Assembly (NCBI RefSeq): GCF_002954765.1
Contig: NZ_MTPW01000001.1
Coordinates: 1,935,501 to 1,999,500 of the forward strand
Length of the DNA: 64,000 nucleotides
From: Nonlabens arenilitoris
GTDB taxonomy: Bacteria > Bacteroidota > Bacteroidia > Flavobacteriales > Flavobacteriaceae
Reading direction: 5' to 3'
Below, one piece after another: positions 36,918-45,255 of this stretch. The translations under genes and the position numbers were made by a program. Position 1 is the first letter of the stretch, and each line of letters begins with the position of its first letter. Under the pieces are notes generated by a model. It was not told where the DNA came from. It saw only the letters and a list, made by a program, of their open reading frames with translations, and made no database searches.

Positions 36918-38246
36918 TTAAGATGTTGCGACAATTTGCATTAATACTGTACAGGCTATAGCACCTATAGTACCGACTACATAGCCAAAAACGGCTAGTA
37001 ATACACCGACACTAGTCAGTGATGGATGAAACTCTGCAGCAACGATAGGAGCGCTGGCTGCACCACCGACATTTGCCTGTGAGCCTACGGCAAGGAAAAA
37101 ATATGGAGCTTTAATTAACTTAGCCATAAGGATTAATAATCCAGCATGGATAGCCATCCATACAATACCTACTAGAATTAATAATGGGTTTTCTACGATT
37201 TGCGTTAAATCCATTTTCATTCCTATGGTCGCTACTAGTACATAAATGAAAATACTACCTATACTACTGGCGCCAGTACCTTCATAACTCTTTGCTGGTG
37301 TAAACGACAACAAGATTCCTATCATTGTCGCTATGGAAATCATCCAAAAGAACTGACTCGTTAAGAAGCTTAAATAGATATTATCAGATATCCCATCCAT
37401 GTTACTTGTTAAATCAGATAGGTAATTTGCTCCAAAGTGAGCTATGGCGACAGCTCCAAAACCTATTCCTAACATCACCATGGTATCAGTAAAAGTAGCT
37501 TCTCGTTTTACACTTGCTGTATAATCAGAAACTCGTTTTTTAAGATCTTCTATCGCACGACTGTCAGCACCAAACCATCGATCTATTTTTGCAGCTTTCC
37601 CTATCCCAAAAAGAAGAATTCCCATCCACAAGTTTGCCACCACAATATCTACCAGTACCATACCGCCATATTTTGCTTGATTGAACTCATAAACTTCAAG
37701 CATGGCTGTTTGATTTGCACCACCACCTATCCAGCTTCCAGCAAGAGTAGAAAGTCCGCGCCATACTGCGTCAAAACCTTCGCCACCGACTGTTTCTGGA
37801 GAAAAGGAACCTATAATTAAAATAGCGATTGGTCCACCTATAACAATTCCTATAGTTCCAGTAAGAAACATAATAAGTGCTTTAGGGCCTAAGTTAAATA
37901 CGGCCTTTAAGTCTATTGATAAAGTCATCAACACTAGTGCTGCTGGTAATAAGTAACGCGACGCCATGTAATATAGAGATGAGCTATTCTCAGTAACCGT
38001 TCCATCCTCATCTATAGTAGTCCATTCTGGAGCAATAATTCCCAGAGAACTTAAGATAGATGGTAATAAATAGCACATTAGTAAAGCCGGAACAATTTTA
38101 TAAAATCCAGTCCAAAAGCCTTTTTTTAAAGAAGAAGAATAAAATACCAATGTGAGACATATCATCAATAAACCAAAAACGATAGTGTCTTTAGTGATGA
38201 AAGGAGTTGTGTCGATGGCATTTTCTACTAGCTCTTGAAAAATCAT
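36918..38246 (-). CDS. DUF819-family multi-pass membrane protein
   Basis: 442 aa with about a dozen hydrophobic segments and internal conserved stretches WIGGGANQTAM (about 175-185) and VGSQANVGGAASAPI (about 386-400). The two similar Gly-rich loops suggest an inverted-repeat transporter fold. DUF819 proteins are uncharacterised putative permeases of the inner membrane, and the substrate cannot be read from sequence. It stands as a single gene; a palindrome copy lies downstream of the hydrolase operon and just upstream of this gene's start. Confidence 0.88.
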   Translation of the reverse strand: MIFQELVENAIDTTPFITKDTIVFGLLMICLTLVFYSSSLKKGFWTGFYKIVPALLMCYLLPSILSSLGIIAPEWTTIDEDGTVTENSSSLYYMASRYLLPAALVLMTLSIDLKAVFNLGPKALIMFLTGTIGIVIGGPIAILIIGSFSPETVGGEGFDAVWRGLSTLAGSWIGGGANQTAMLEVYEFNQAKYGGMVLVDIVVANLWMGILLFGIGKAAKIDRWFGADSRAIEDLKKRVSDYTASVKREATFTDTMVMLGIGFGAVAIAHFGANYLSDLTSNMDGISDNIYLSFLTSQFFWMISIATMIGILLSFTPAKSYEGTGASSIGSIFIYVLVATIGMKMDLTQIVENPLLILVGIVWMAIHAGLLILMAKLIKAPYFFLAVGSQANVGGAASAPIVAAEFHPSLTSVGVLLAVFGYVVGTIGAIACTVLMQIVATS

Positions 38247-38306
38247 AAAGTCGTATTTTGAATGATTGCAAAATACGACTTTATATACATTGTGTGGTTG
38301 AAATCA

Positions 38307-38322
38307 CGCTTTCGCGAAAGCG
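38307..38322. repeat. Intergenic palindrome CGCTTTCGCGAAAGCG
   Basis: Exact copy with A/T extension to an 18-bp palindrome (38306-38323). It lies between two minus-strand genes, about 15 nt past the end of the hydrolase gene. Confidence 0.95.
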
Positions 38323-38336
38323 TAATTATTAAGAAG

Positions 38337-39287
38337 TTATCTCTTAATAAAAGCGACCATTTTTTCTATTAAAACAGGATGGATAGGGAAATTTACGTCA
38401 GTATAACTTTTTGCAGCTTCGATATCGTCTTTACCTACCTTTTTAAGTACATGATTCAATCCTTCAATGATTTCTAATTGACTAGAAGGTGCAGCAGCAT
38501 GCAGCATTTTTGCCTGTTCTATAGATACTTGAAAATCACGATCTCCATTAATAATCAAAATAGGTGTTTTTAATTTTGCGATTTCTATGGCTGGATCATA
38601 AGCCATCCAGGACTCCATAAAAGGTTGCATTTGCGGACCTTGTAATTGCATCAGATAAGGATTTACATCTTCCACGATTTCTTCTTGGGCACGCATTTTA
38701 TCAAAAGTAGTTCTCGCGATGGTGTCCAGTCCGGGACTTTGTGCTGCTATTTGAGAGACAATGACGTTATCAATAACTTCTCCGGCACCAGCTAGTGAAA
38801 TAAACCCGTCAATATTTTTATTAACGGCTAGCATACCTACTAATGAGCCTTGACTATGACCGGCGATGTAAATCTTTGAAAAGCGTTTGTCTTTCTCAAA
38901 ATAGGCAACGATATCACGCGCATCTTTAACAAAATCGTCAAAGCTAGTATCAGGATCTACTTTTTTCTTTTTCATCTGTGTTACTACACGCTTGTCATAT
39001 CGATAGGTGGCAATACCTTCCTTTTTTAAAGCAAGAGCGAGTTGTTTATGACTATCGTTTTTAGTCATTACACTATTACCATCTCTGTCATTAGGGCCAC
39101 TACCAGTTAACATAATTACTAGAGGTGGATTAGACACTCCATCTGGTAACCATAATGTTCCTTGAACATTTTCTGTAATGTTTAATTCTGTAGGGTCTTT
39201 TTCTACTTCTTTATTGCCTTTATTAAATAGGTTTTGTGAAAAACATAGTAGAGGAAGTAGTGCTATTAAAATGATTATTTTTTTCAT
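38337..39287 (-). CDS. Secreted alpha/beta hydrolase (S33-like)
   Basis: 316 aa with a signal peptide (1 to about 17, ending LCFSQ). Catalytic elements are visible: the oxyanion-side loop LTGSGPNDRDGN (about 60-71), nucleophile Ser in GHSQGS (about 143-148), acid in INGDRDFQV (about 246-254) and His in GLNHVLKK (about 278-285). It probably acts as an esterase or peptidase in the periplasm; the substrate is unknown. The start lies 2 nt after the sdpI-like gene, so it belongs to the sdpR-sdpI operon. Confidence 0.88.
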   Translation of the reverse strand: MKKIIILIALLPLLCFSQNLFNKGNKEVEKDPTELNITENVQGTLWLPDGVSNPPLVIMLTGSGPNDRDGNSVMTKNDSHKQLALALKKEGIATYRYDKRVVTQMKKKKVDPDTSFDDFVKDARDIVAYFEKDKRFSKIYIAGHSQGSLVGMLAVNKNIDGFISLAGAGEVIDNVIVSQIAAQSPGLDTIARTTFDKMRAQEEIVEDVNPYLMQLQGPQMQPFMESWMAYDPAIEIAKLKTPILIINGDRDFQVSIEQAKMLHAAAPSSQLEIIEGLNHVLKKVGKDDIEAAKSYTDVNFPIHPVLIEKMVAFIKR

Positions 39288-39289
39288 GA

Positions 39290-39943
39290 TTACTGTAGTT
39301 TTTTATAAAGTGTGTAACTGTAAATAAAGGTCCATGCCGCTATGACAAATGCTGTGCCAATCGTGGCATAAAAAGCGATTTGAAAATTAAGTAATAACGA
39401 CGTAGTTAATATTATAACGCCTGATATGATAAATAATATAGCGCCTACACGATGTGTTTTGCGCCATACATTCTCATTATCAAGTGTCCATGGTGTTCTT
39501 ATACCGACAAAATAGTTAGGTTTCATAGCTGGCATGTAATTGCCTATCACGATAAATAATAGCCCTATAAGCATAAAAATCCATGAAGGTGAACCGGTAT
39601 CACCATCCTTATAAGTGGTAGACATATATATAATACCTACCGCAAGTGCAGTCTGAAATAAAGTGATGGCAACTCTTAAATGGCCAAATTTATTTCCCAT
39701 TTTTTTAATTTGACCTTTTGGGTCTAGTTTAGGTACATATTTTAATATAACGTACATCAATCCAGTTAATAAGATGGGAATTAACCACAATTCTTGTTTA
39801 CTGCCCATGCGGTCCACCTCGCCATTTGCATTCCAGTGCATCGGTAATATGTCTGGTAAGCTACTATAAACGAACCCTAAATATATAAATGGTATAAGAG
39901 TGAGGATGATAATAACCGTTTCTTGTAAAGATGAATTTCTCAT
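39290..39943 (-). CDS. SdpI/DUF1648-family membrane protein
   Basis: 217 aa with about six hydrophobic segments. An N-terminal DUF1648-like part (LPDILPMHWNANGEVDRMGSK, about 29-49) is followed by the SdpI signature PNYFVGIRTPWTL..NVWRKTHR (about 128-151). In Bacillus subtilis, SdpI is the immunity protein against the SdpC toxin and also signals by sequestering the repressor SdpR at the membrane. Pairing here with an ArsR-type repressor 3 nt upstream matches that arrangement, but no SdpC-like toxin is visible, so a stress-sensing role is equally possible. Confidence 0.9.
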   Translation of the reverse strand: MRNSSLQETVIIILTLIPFIYLGFVYSSLPDILPMHWNANGEVDRMGSKQELWLIPILLTGLMYVILKYVPKLDPKGQIKKMGNKFGHLRVAITLFQTALAVGIIYMSTTYKDGDTGSPSWIFMLIGLLFIVIGNYMPAMKPNYFVGIRTPWTLDNENVWRKTHRVGAILFIISGVIILTTSLLLNFQIAFYATIGTAFVIAAWTFIYSYTLYKKLQ

Positions 39944-39946
39944 TTT

Positions 39947-40201
39947 TTAATCTTTTAGTTTCATAATCCATTGAACTAACTCATCCATAACCGTTGTGTT
40001 AATAGAGTAGGTGATGTACTGCCCATTTTTTATAGCCGTTACTAAACCAGCTTGCTTTAATAAATCGAGATGATGCGATATGCTAGGTTTAGAAATATCA
40101 AAATGACTTGCTATTTCTCCAGCGTTGAGGTCTTCATCCTTAAGGATTTCAAGAATTTCTCGTCGCGTGTTATCATTTAAAGCTTTAAAAAGGCTGTTCA
40201 C
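39947..40201 (-). CDS. ArsR/SdpR-family winged-helix autorepressor
   Basis: 84 aa, the short ArsR form. It has NDNTRREILEIL (about 9-20), a recognition-helix region FDISKPSISHHLDLLKQAG (about 38-56) and a wing (GQYITYSIN, about 64-72). No metal-binding Cys pair is present, consistent with the SdpR group rather than metal sensors. It heads the sdpR-sdpI-hydrolase operon. An inverted repeat 9 nt upstream of its start is a good operator candidate, implying autoregulation. Confidence 0.92.
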   Translation of the reverse strand: MNSLFKALNDNTRREILEILKDEDLNAGEIASHFDISKPSISHHLDLLKQAGLVTAIKNGQYITYSINTTVMDELVQWIMKLKD

Positions 40202-40210
40202 TTAATTAGG

Positions 40211-40232
40211 TATTTAGACAAATTTCTAAATA
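40211..40232 (-). promoter_or_regulatory. Inverted-repeat operator upstream of sdpR
   Basis: TATTTAGA (40211-40218) and TCTAAATA (40225-40232) form a perfect 8-bp inverted repeat around CAAATT. On the minus strand it contains GAAATTTG, one mismatch from TAnnTTTG, so repressor binding would cover the promoter. Confidence 0.65.
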
Positions 40233-40308
40233 AGTAGATAATAAAACTAATTTGTTACAATTTATTTGATCATTTTTCAGAAAACAACCTAATTGAAAAT
40301 AATAGCCA

Positions 40309-40341
40309 TAAAAAAATGAGCAAACTTAGTTTGCTCATTTT
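40309..40341 (-). terminator. Intrinsic terminator after the TIGR03643 gene
   Basis: AAAATGAGCAAAC (40313-40325) pairs perfectly with GTTTGCTCATTTT (40329-40341) around TTA. On the minus strand it is followed by a T-run. Confidence 0.9.
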
Positions 40342-40363
40342 GCTCCTTAAAATAATATTATAA

Positions 40364-40660
40364 TTATCGTTTTGATACCTTATTATTAGATATATGACGT
40401 TGTCTAGAGCAGCGGAAACGGTCCATTTCTGGATCACGTTGTGCGACATGTTTAGTAGAACGACCTTGAACACGAGCTCGCCACATACGGAAACTACTTT
40501 CCTTCATCTGGTTGCGCATGATTTTAATGACTTGACTTTCTGTAACACCAAACTGTGCCTCGATAGCATCAAAAGGTGTACGGTCTTCCCAGCCCATTTC
40601 TATAATACGGTCTATTGCTCTGTCATCTAGGTCTTTTAAAATATCTTTTGCTCTTGCCAT
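40364..40660 (-). CDS. TIGR03643/DUF2805-family protein
   Basis: 98 aa, basic, with no signal peptide. The N-terminal half (ILKDLDDRAIDRIIEMGWEDR, then TPFDAIEAQFGVTESQVIKIMR) reads as a helix-turn-helix-like domain, and a basic tail with SFRMWRARVQGRSTKH follows. The family is conserved in Bacteroidota and Proteobacteria but has no established function; DNA binding is an inference. It is downstream of alkB on the same strand with a 72-nt gap and is followed by its own terminator. Confidence 0.88.
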   Translation of the reverse strand: MARAKDILKDLDDRAIDRIIEMGWEDRTPFDAIEAQFGVTESQVIKIMRNQMKESSFRMWRARVQGRSTKHVAQRDPEMDRFRCSRQRHISNNKVSKR

Positions 40661-40732
40661 AAGTAAATAGTCGTAAACTAGATTACTAATTTACAATCAC
40701 TAGATTTTTCTTAACGTTAATACTTATCTAAA

Positions 40733-41338
40733 CTATGGTTTAACAATCTTTCTAAAGGTAAGGTTGATACGTTCATCAATAGGTCTTTTAGTTTTGGCAA
40801 TTTGATGTTTATAGGTATGTTGTGTTTGACCTGCCATAACTAATAAGCTGCCGTGTTGTAGTGGGAATTTAAATTTCCAGTCTTTATTATTAAGATGTTT
40901 TAAATGAAAAAACCTTTCTTGACCTAGACTTATAGAAGCAATTACTGGATTGGTTCCTAGTTCTTTTTCATTATCTGCATGCCAGCCGTTAGAATCTTGC
41001 CCATTTCTATATCTATTTATGAGGCAAATATTAAATGTTGCACCTGTAGCATTTTCAACATCTTGCTTAATTTTTTGCAGTGTCTTGGTCCATGGTAACG
41101 CATTAAAAGAGATGTTGCTGTAACCGTAATTTATTCCTGGATCTCCATAGAGCTGGGTTAGTCTAGGTTCGTCATATTCTTTACCATAAACCGTAATCTT
41201 ATTTTGTCTCCATGGTGTTTCTTTGATTAATATGGATAGTAGTTCTTGCGCTTCCGCGAAAGCGTAAAAATTACCATCATAATGCACTAGAGCATCTGGT
41301 ATATCTGGAAAATCTGTCGGGAACAAATTGTTATGCAT
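40733..41338 (-). CDS. alkB: AlkB-family Fe(II)/2-oxoglutarate-dependent dioxygenase
   Basis: 201 aa, typical of AlkB homologues related to eukaryotic ALKBH2/3. It has the iron-binding WHADNE motif (about 117-122), the distal His in TQHTYKHQ (about 172-179) and the RINLTFRKI motif (about 190-198) whose arginine binds 2-oxoglutarate. It is expected to reverse alkylation on DNA or RNA by oxidative demethylation. AFAEA (about residues 26-30) is encoded by a one-mismatch copy of the 16-bp palindrome. It is divergent from the fabH-like gene. Confidence 0.93.
   Translation of the reverse strand: MHNNLFPTDFPDIPDALVHYDGNFYAFAEAQELLSILIKETPWRQNKITVYGKEYDEPRLTQLYGDPGINYGYSNISFNALPWTKTLQKIKQDVENATGATFNICLINRYRNGQDSNGWHADNEKELGTNPVIASISLGQERFFHLKHLNNKDWKFKFPLQHGSLLVMAGQTQHTYKHQIAKTKRPIDERINLTFRKIVKP
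41249..41264. repeat. Palindrome variant CGCTTCCGCGAAAGCG in alkB
   Basis: One mismatch from the 16-mer. Read on the minus strand as AFAEA. Confidence 0.85.
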
Positions 41339-41413
41339 GCATATTAAATTAAAGAAAACTTCTAGTACCTTATGTAGGCTAGGTCTTATCTTGCGACCCT
41401 TACAAAGATAAAT

Positions 41414-42421
41414 ATGTATACTTCTCGCATTACCGGAATGGGAAAATATGTCCCAGAAAATATAGTTACTAACGACGATCTTTCCAAATTAATGGATACT
41501 AATGACGCCTGGATACAGGAACGTACAGGTATTAAAGAAAGACGTCATATTAAAATAGGTGATGGAAACTCTACCGCAGTAATGGGCGTTAAAGCAGCAG
41601 AGATTGCTCTAGAGCGTGCAAAAGTTTCTAAAGATGATATCGATATGATAGTGTTTGCCACCTTATCGCCAGATTATTATTTCCCTGGTTGTGGTGTACA
41701 AGTGCAGGAAATGATGGATATACATACTTGCCCAGCGATAGACGTGCGCAACCAGTGTAGTGGATTTGTATATGCACTATCAGTTGCAGATCAGTTTATT
41801 AAAACAGGTATGTATAAAAATGTGCTGGTAATAGGATCTGAGAATCATAGTGGTGGATTGGATTTTACGACTCGTGGTAGATCTGTTTCAGTAATTTTTG
41901 GTGATGGTGCAGGTGCTGCAGTTCTTTCAAGAAGTGAAGATGAAGGTCATGGAATTCTTTCTACGCACTTACATAGCGAAGGAAAGCATGCACTTGAGTT
42001 ATCGCTTAAAGGTCCATCAACTAACCATTGGGTACCTCAATTAATTGAAGAAAACCCACAAGAGGACATTCCTTATTATCCTTATATGAATGGTCAGTTT
42101 GTATTTAAAAATGCCGTAGTGCGTTTTAGCGAGGTGATTATGGAAGGTTTAAAGGCAAACAATCTTGAGGTAAGTGATATCGATATGCTCGTACCACACC
42201 AGGCAAACTTGCGTATTTCTCAATTTATTCAAAAGAAATTTCAGTTATCAGACAATCAGGTGTACAATAATATCCAGAAGTATGGAAACACCACGGCAGC
42301 TTCCATTCCTATCGCATTATGTGAGGCATGGGAAGAAGGTAAGGTTAAGGAAGGTGATACGGTTGTATTAGCAGCCTTTGGTAGTGGATTTACATGGGCT
42401 AGTGCTGTGATCAAATGGTAA
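41414..42421 (+). CDS. fabH: 3-oxoacyl-ACP synthase III family protein (FabH-type)
   Basis: 335 aa, the normal KAS III length. The catalytic Cys lies in RNQCSGFVYA (about 112-121), His in LVPHQANLRI (about 258-267) and Asn in YGNTTAASIP (about 290-299), giving the full Cys-His-Asn triad. KAS III starts fatty-acid synthesis from acyl-CoA and malonyl-ACP; paralogues serve special lipids, and no other fab genes are adjacent, so the exact substrate is open. It is followed by a strong terminator, so it is a single-gene unit. Confidence 0.9.
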   Translation: MYTSRITGMGKYVPENIVTNDDLSKLMDTNDAWIQERTGIKERRHIKIGDGNSTAVMGVKAAEIALERAKVSKDDIDMIVFATLSPDYYFPGCGVQVQEMMDIHTCPAIDVRNQCSGFVYALSVADQFIKTGMYKNVLVIGSENHSGGLDFTTRGRSVSVIFGDGAGAAVLSRSEDEGHGILSTHLHSEGKHALELSLKGPSTNHWVPQLIEENPQEDIPYYPYMNGQFVFKNAVVRFSEVIMEGLKANNLEVSDIDMLVPHQANLRISQFIQKKFQLSDNQVYNNIQKYGNTTAASIPIALCEAWEEGKVKEGDTVVLAAFGSGFTWASAVIKW

Positions 42422-42451
42422 AATAATTACGATTTCTTATTTTATAAAATC

Positions 42452-42481
42452 AAAAACCCGAGCCTGCAAGCTCGGGTTTTC
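42452..42481 (+). terminator. Intrinsic terminator after fabH-like gene
   Basis: ACCCGAGC and GCTCGGGT form an 8-bp GC-rich stem around CTGCAA, followed by TTTT. The rest of the 226-nt gap to 42648 shows only the promoter box at 42611. Confidence 0.92.
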
Positions 42482-42610
42482 TAAATCGTATAATAACACT
42501 AACCATTAATTATGAACTATACGATTGTTATCTTGAACTTTTCTTTTTCATAAAATTCAATCTTAATCAAATAAATCAAAAGGTAATCAGCCTCTTCACC
42601 TAAAAGACGA

Positions 42611-42618
42611 TACATTTG
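42611..42618 (+). promoter_or_regulatory. -7 box TACATTTG for the CoA-binding protein gene
   Basis: Exact TAnnTTTG match 29 nt before the ATG at 42648. Confidence 0.5.
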
Positions 42619-42647
42619 TATAATTGTTACAGCAATTATCTTAAAAT

Positions 42648-43010
42648 ATGTCTAAAAAAACATTAGTACTAGGAGCATCTCTTAAAGAAGAACGTTATTC
42701 TAATATTGCCATCTATCGACTACGCAAGTTTAATATTGAGACCGTGGCAATAGGTATGCGCACAGGTATGGTTGACGATGTTAAGATCCATAAGGAACTG
42801 TTGCCATTTATAGGTGTTGATACAGTGACGTTATATCTTAATGCACAACGACAACCACAGTACTATGACTATATTATAAGTTTAAAGCCTCAACGGGTCA
42901 TATTTAATCCAGGAACTGAGAATCCAGAATTCTATGAGAAATTAAATCAAGCTGGTATTAAATCTGAGGTCGCTTGTACATTAGTACTTTTAGGTACAGG
43001 ACAATACTAG
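42648..43010 (+). CDS. CoA-binding (YccU-like) domain protein
   Basis: 120 aa forming one Rossmann-type domain of the CoA_binding_2 family. The nucleotide loop LVLGASLKEERYSN is near the N-terminus (about 6-19), and the later FNPGTENPEF (about 84-93) is a family landmark. Members of the family bind CoA, but the cellular role is unclear. The 3' end overlaps the convergent symporter gene by 4 nt. Confidence 0.88.
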   Translation: MSKKTLVLGASLKEERYSNIAIYRLRKFNIETVAIGMRTGMVDDVKIHKELLPFIGVDTVTLYLNAQRQPQYYDYIISLKPQRVIFNPGTENPEFYEKLNQAGIKSEVACTLVLLGTGQY

Positions 43011-44458
43011 TTTTTTGTAAATAAAGAAGCAATTAGTAAGCCTATAAAAGTGACCGCTCCATTAAGTAATAAGATAAAAAAGCCAAATTCAAATTCAAAT
43101 ATGTCAAGGGCAATCCAACTTAACAAGTAAGCAATAAATGGAGACGCTATAGCTATAAATGGCGTTGCGATATGGTGCACCTTGAGTCTAGTTAAGATTC
43201 CAAAAGAAAATAATCCCAGCAGTGGTCCATAGGTGTATCCAGCAAATGTAAATAGCTTGTTAATAACACTGGCGTCTTTTATCAAGTACTCAAAACTTAC
43301 AATAACTAGTATAAGAACAGCTGAGAAGCCTACATGTATCAATTTACGCAGTAGATTTTGCTTTTTTACACCATAGCGTTCTTCTATTTTTAAGATGTCT
43401 ACTGAAAATGAAGTGGTAAGTGATGTAAGTGCACTGTCTGCGCTAGAATAAGCCGCGGCAATTAAACCTAGTATAAATACCAGACCTAGACCTATGCCCA
43501 TTTTAGTCTGTAATGCAATCGTAGGAAACAATGCATCTTTATGAGCATCTATTCCAGTTGATATAGCATACTCTGTTAATAGAACTCCTAATCCTAGAAA
43601 TAATAAATTTACAAATGTCAATACTATGGTAAACCAGAACATGTTCTTCTGTGCGTCTTTTAAACTACGACAGGTTAAGTTCTTTTGCATCATATCTTGA
43701 TCTAGTCCTGTCATAACTATAGCGATAAAAGCACCAGCCATAAATTGTTTGACAAAGTGTTGACCACTTTTCCAGTCATCCCAAAAGAATATTTGTGACA
43801 TCTCACTGTCACTAATAAAAGAGGCAATTTCTCCTATACCATTTAAGCCTAGTCCGTCTGACACAAAATAGATGGCAACACCTACTGCGATAAGCATAAA
43901 TAAAGTTTGCAAAGTGTCAGTCCAGACAATCGTTTTGATTCCAGATTTGAACGTATATAGCCATATAAGTATAACGGTTAACGTTACCGTTTGCCAGAAC
44001 TGGATTCCCATACTTTCAAAAACAAAATCCTGTAGCACTCCTGCAATTAAGTATAGGCGGAAACTCGCACCTACAACTCTAGATAATAAAAAGAAACTAG
44101 AACCTGTATATTGTGCCGCACTACCATAGCGATCGTGTAAATAACTATAGATAGAAGTAAGATTCATTCTATAATATAGCGGTAGCAGTACTAATCCTAT
44201 CACCACATAACCTAATATATAGCCCAGTACCACTTGAAAATAATTCATCGCGCCCAGTTCTACCGCGCCAGGAACAGATATAAAAGTCACGCCACTTAAT
44301 GAAGCGCCTATCATCCCAAAAGCTACTACATACCACGGCGAGCTGCGATTACCTCTAAAAAATGTAGCGCTGTCACCTTTGCGACCTACAATAAATGAAA
44401 TCAAGATAAGAACGGCAAAGTATACCGCAATAGTTATAAGAATTTGAGTAGAAGTCAC
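43007..44458 (-). CDS. Sodium:solute symporter family protein
   Basis: 483 aa with about 13 hydrophobic segments, the SSS-family size. Landmarks are GRKGDSATFFRGNRSSPWYVVAFG near the first loop (in two stretches, about 25-48), GASLSGVTFISVPG (about 51-64) and AAYSSADSALTSLTTSFSVD (about 332-351), which holds the Ser/Thr residues that bind the second sodium in this fold. It probably imports a small organic solute with Na+; the substrate cannot be told from sequence. No partner genes adjoin it. Confidence 0.9.
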   Translation of the reverse strand: MTSTQILITIAVYFAVLILISFIVGRKGDSATFFRGNRSSPWYVVAFGMIGASLSGVTFISVPGAVELGAMNYFQVVLGYILGYVVIGLVLLPLYYRMNLTSIYSYLHDRYGSAAQYTGSSFFLLSRVVGASFRLYLIAGVLQDFVFESMGIQFWQTVTLTVILIWLYTFKSGIKTIVWTDTLQTLFMLIAVGVAIYFVSDGLGLNGIGEIASFISDSEMSQIFFWDDWKSGQHFVKQFMAGAFIAIVMTGLDQDMMQKNLTCRSLKDAQKNMFWFTIVLTFVNLLFLGLGVLLTEYAISTGIDAHKDALFPTIALQTKMGIGLGLVFILGLIAAAYSSADSALTSLTTSFSVDILKIEERYGVKKQNLLRKLIHVGFSAVLILVIVSFEYLIKDASVINKLFTFAGYTYGPLLGLFSFGILTRLKVHHIATPFIAIASPFIAYLLSWIALDIFEFEFGFFILLLNGAVTFIGLLIASLFTKN

Positions 44459-44621
44459 AGGAATTATTTTGGCGCTAATGTAGGCATAGAAACTGAAAAC
44501 ACAAATGTAAGTCTCAGTCTAGTCAATAACTGAAATAAGAAAGTAATAAATCAAAATTTACATGTTTAGATCCTGTAAAAAAACCTTTTTCCTCATCGCT
44601 TATACCTAATTCCACAACCAT

Positions 44622-44629
44622 TATATTTG
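44622..44629 (+). promoter_or_regulatory. -7 box TATATTTG for recR
   Basis: Exact TAnnTTTG match ending only 6 nt before the recR ATG (44636), which predicts a leaderless or nearly leaderless transcript. Confidence 0.5.
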
Positions 44630-44635
44630 TAGCAC

Positions 44636-45253
44636 ATGAATTTTTCCTCAAAAATATTAGAAGAAGCTGTTAATCAAGTCTCGCAATTACCAGGTATAGG
44701 TAAGCGCACGGCCTTGAGATTAGTATTACATTTAATGCGGCAGCCCGCAAACCAGACAGACGTTTTATCACAAGCGCTTACTAATATGCGTCATGATTTA
44801 AAATTTTGTAAGAACTGTCATAATGTAAGTGATGTCGATATCTGTGAGATATGTGCCAGTCATAATAGAGATAAAACCATCGTTTGTGTGGTAGAAGATA
44901 TACGCGATGTAATGGCGATAGAAAATACCAGCCAGTATAGAGGTTTATACCATGTTCTTGGTGGAAAAATAAGCCCGATGGACGGTATAGGTCCACAAGA
45001 TTTAAATATTAAGTCTTTGATACAACGCATTCAGAATGATGGAGTTCAAGAACTTATTTTTGCGCTTAGTCCAACTATAGAAGGTGACACGACTAATTTT
45101 TATATATTTAAACAGCTCAATGGTTTAGAGGTGAACACATCTACCATAGCCAGAGGAATCGCTGTAGGTGATGAACTAGAATTTGCAGATGAGGTTACTC
45201 TAGGGCGCAGTATCTTACATCGTGTTCCTTATGAAAACTCGCTAAAAAACTAA
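44636..45253 (+). CDS. recR: Recombination mediator RecR
   Basis: 205 aa, the usual length. It has an N-terminal helix-hairpin-helix ([15 protein letters not shown], about 14-28), a four-Cys zinc finger ([16 protein letters not shown], about 58-73) and a Toprim domain ([14 protein letters not shown], about 81-94). RecR acts with RecO/RecF to load RecA at single-strand gaps. The following glycosyltransferase begins 2 nt after the stop, so the two are co-transcribed despite unrelated functions. Confidence 0.97.
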   Translation: MNFSSKILEEAVNQVSQLPGIGKRTALRLVLHLMRQPANQTDVLSQALTNMRHDLKFCKNCHNVSDVDICEICASHNRDKTIVCVVEDIRDVMAIENTSQYRGLYHVLGGKISPMDGIGPQDLNIKSLIQRIQNDGVQELIFALSPTIEGDTTNFYIFKQLNGLEVNTSTIARGIAVGDELEFADEVTLGRSILHRVPYENSLKN

Positions 45254-45255
45254 AT

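Noticed and set aside
39290-40201. A complete sporulation-delaying-protein toxin system
   Set aside because: Only the repressor and immunity-like genes are present; no SdpA, SdpB or SdpC homologue is visible. The neighbouring hydrolase has a normal catalytic triad and is not a toxin by sequence.
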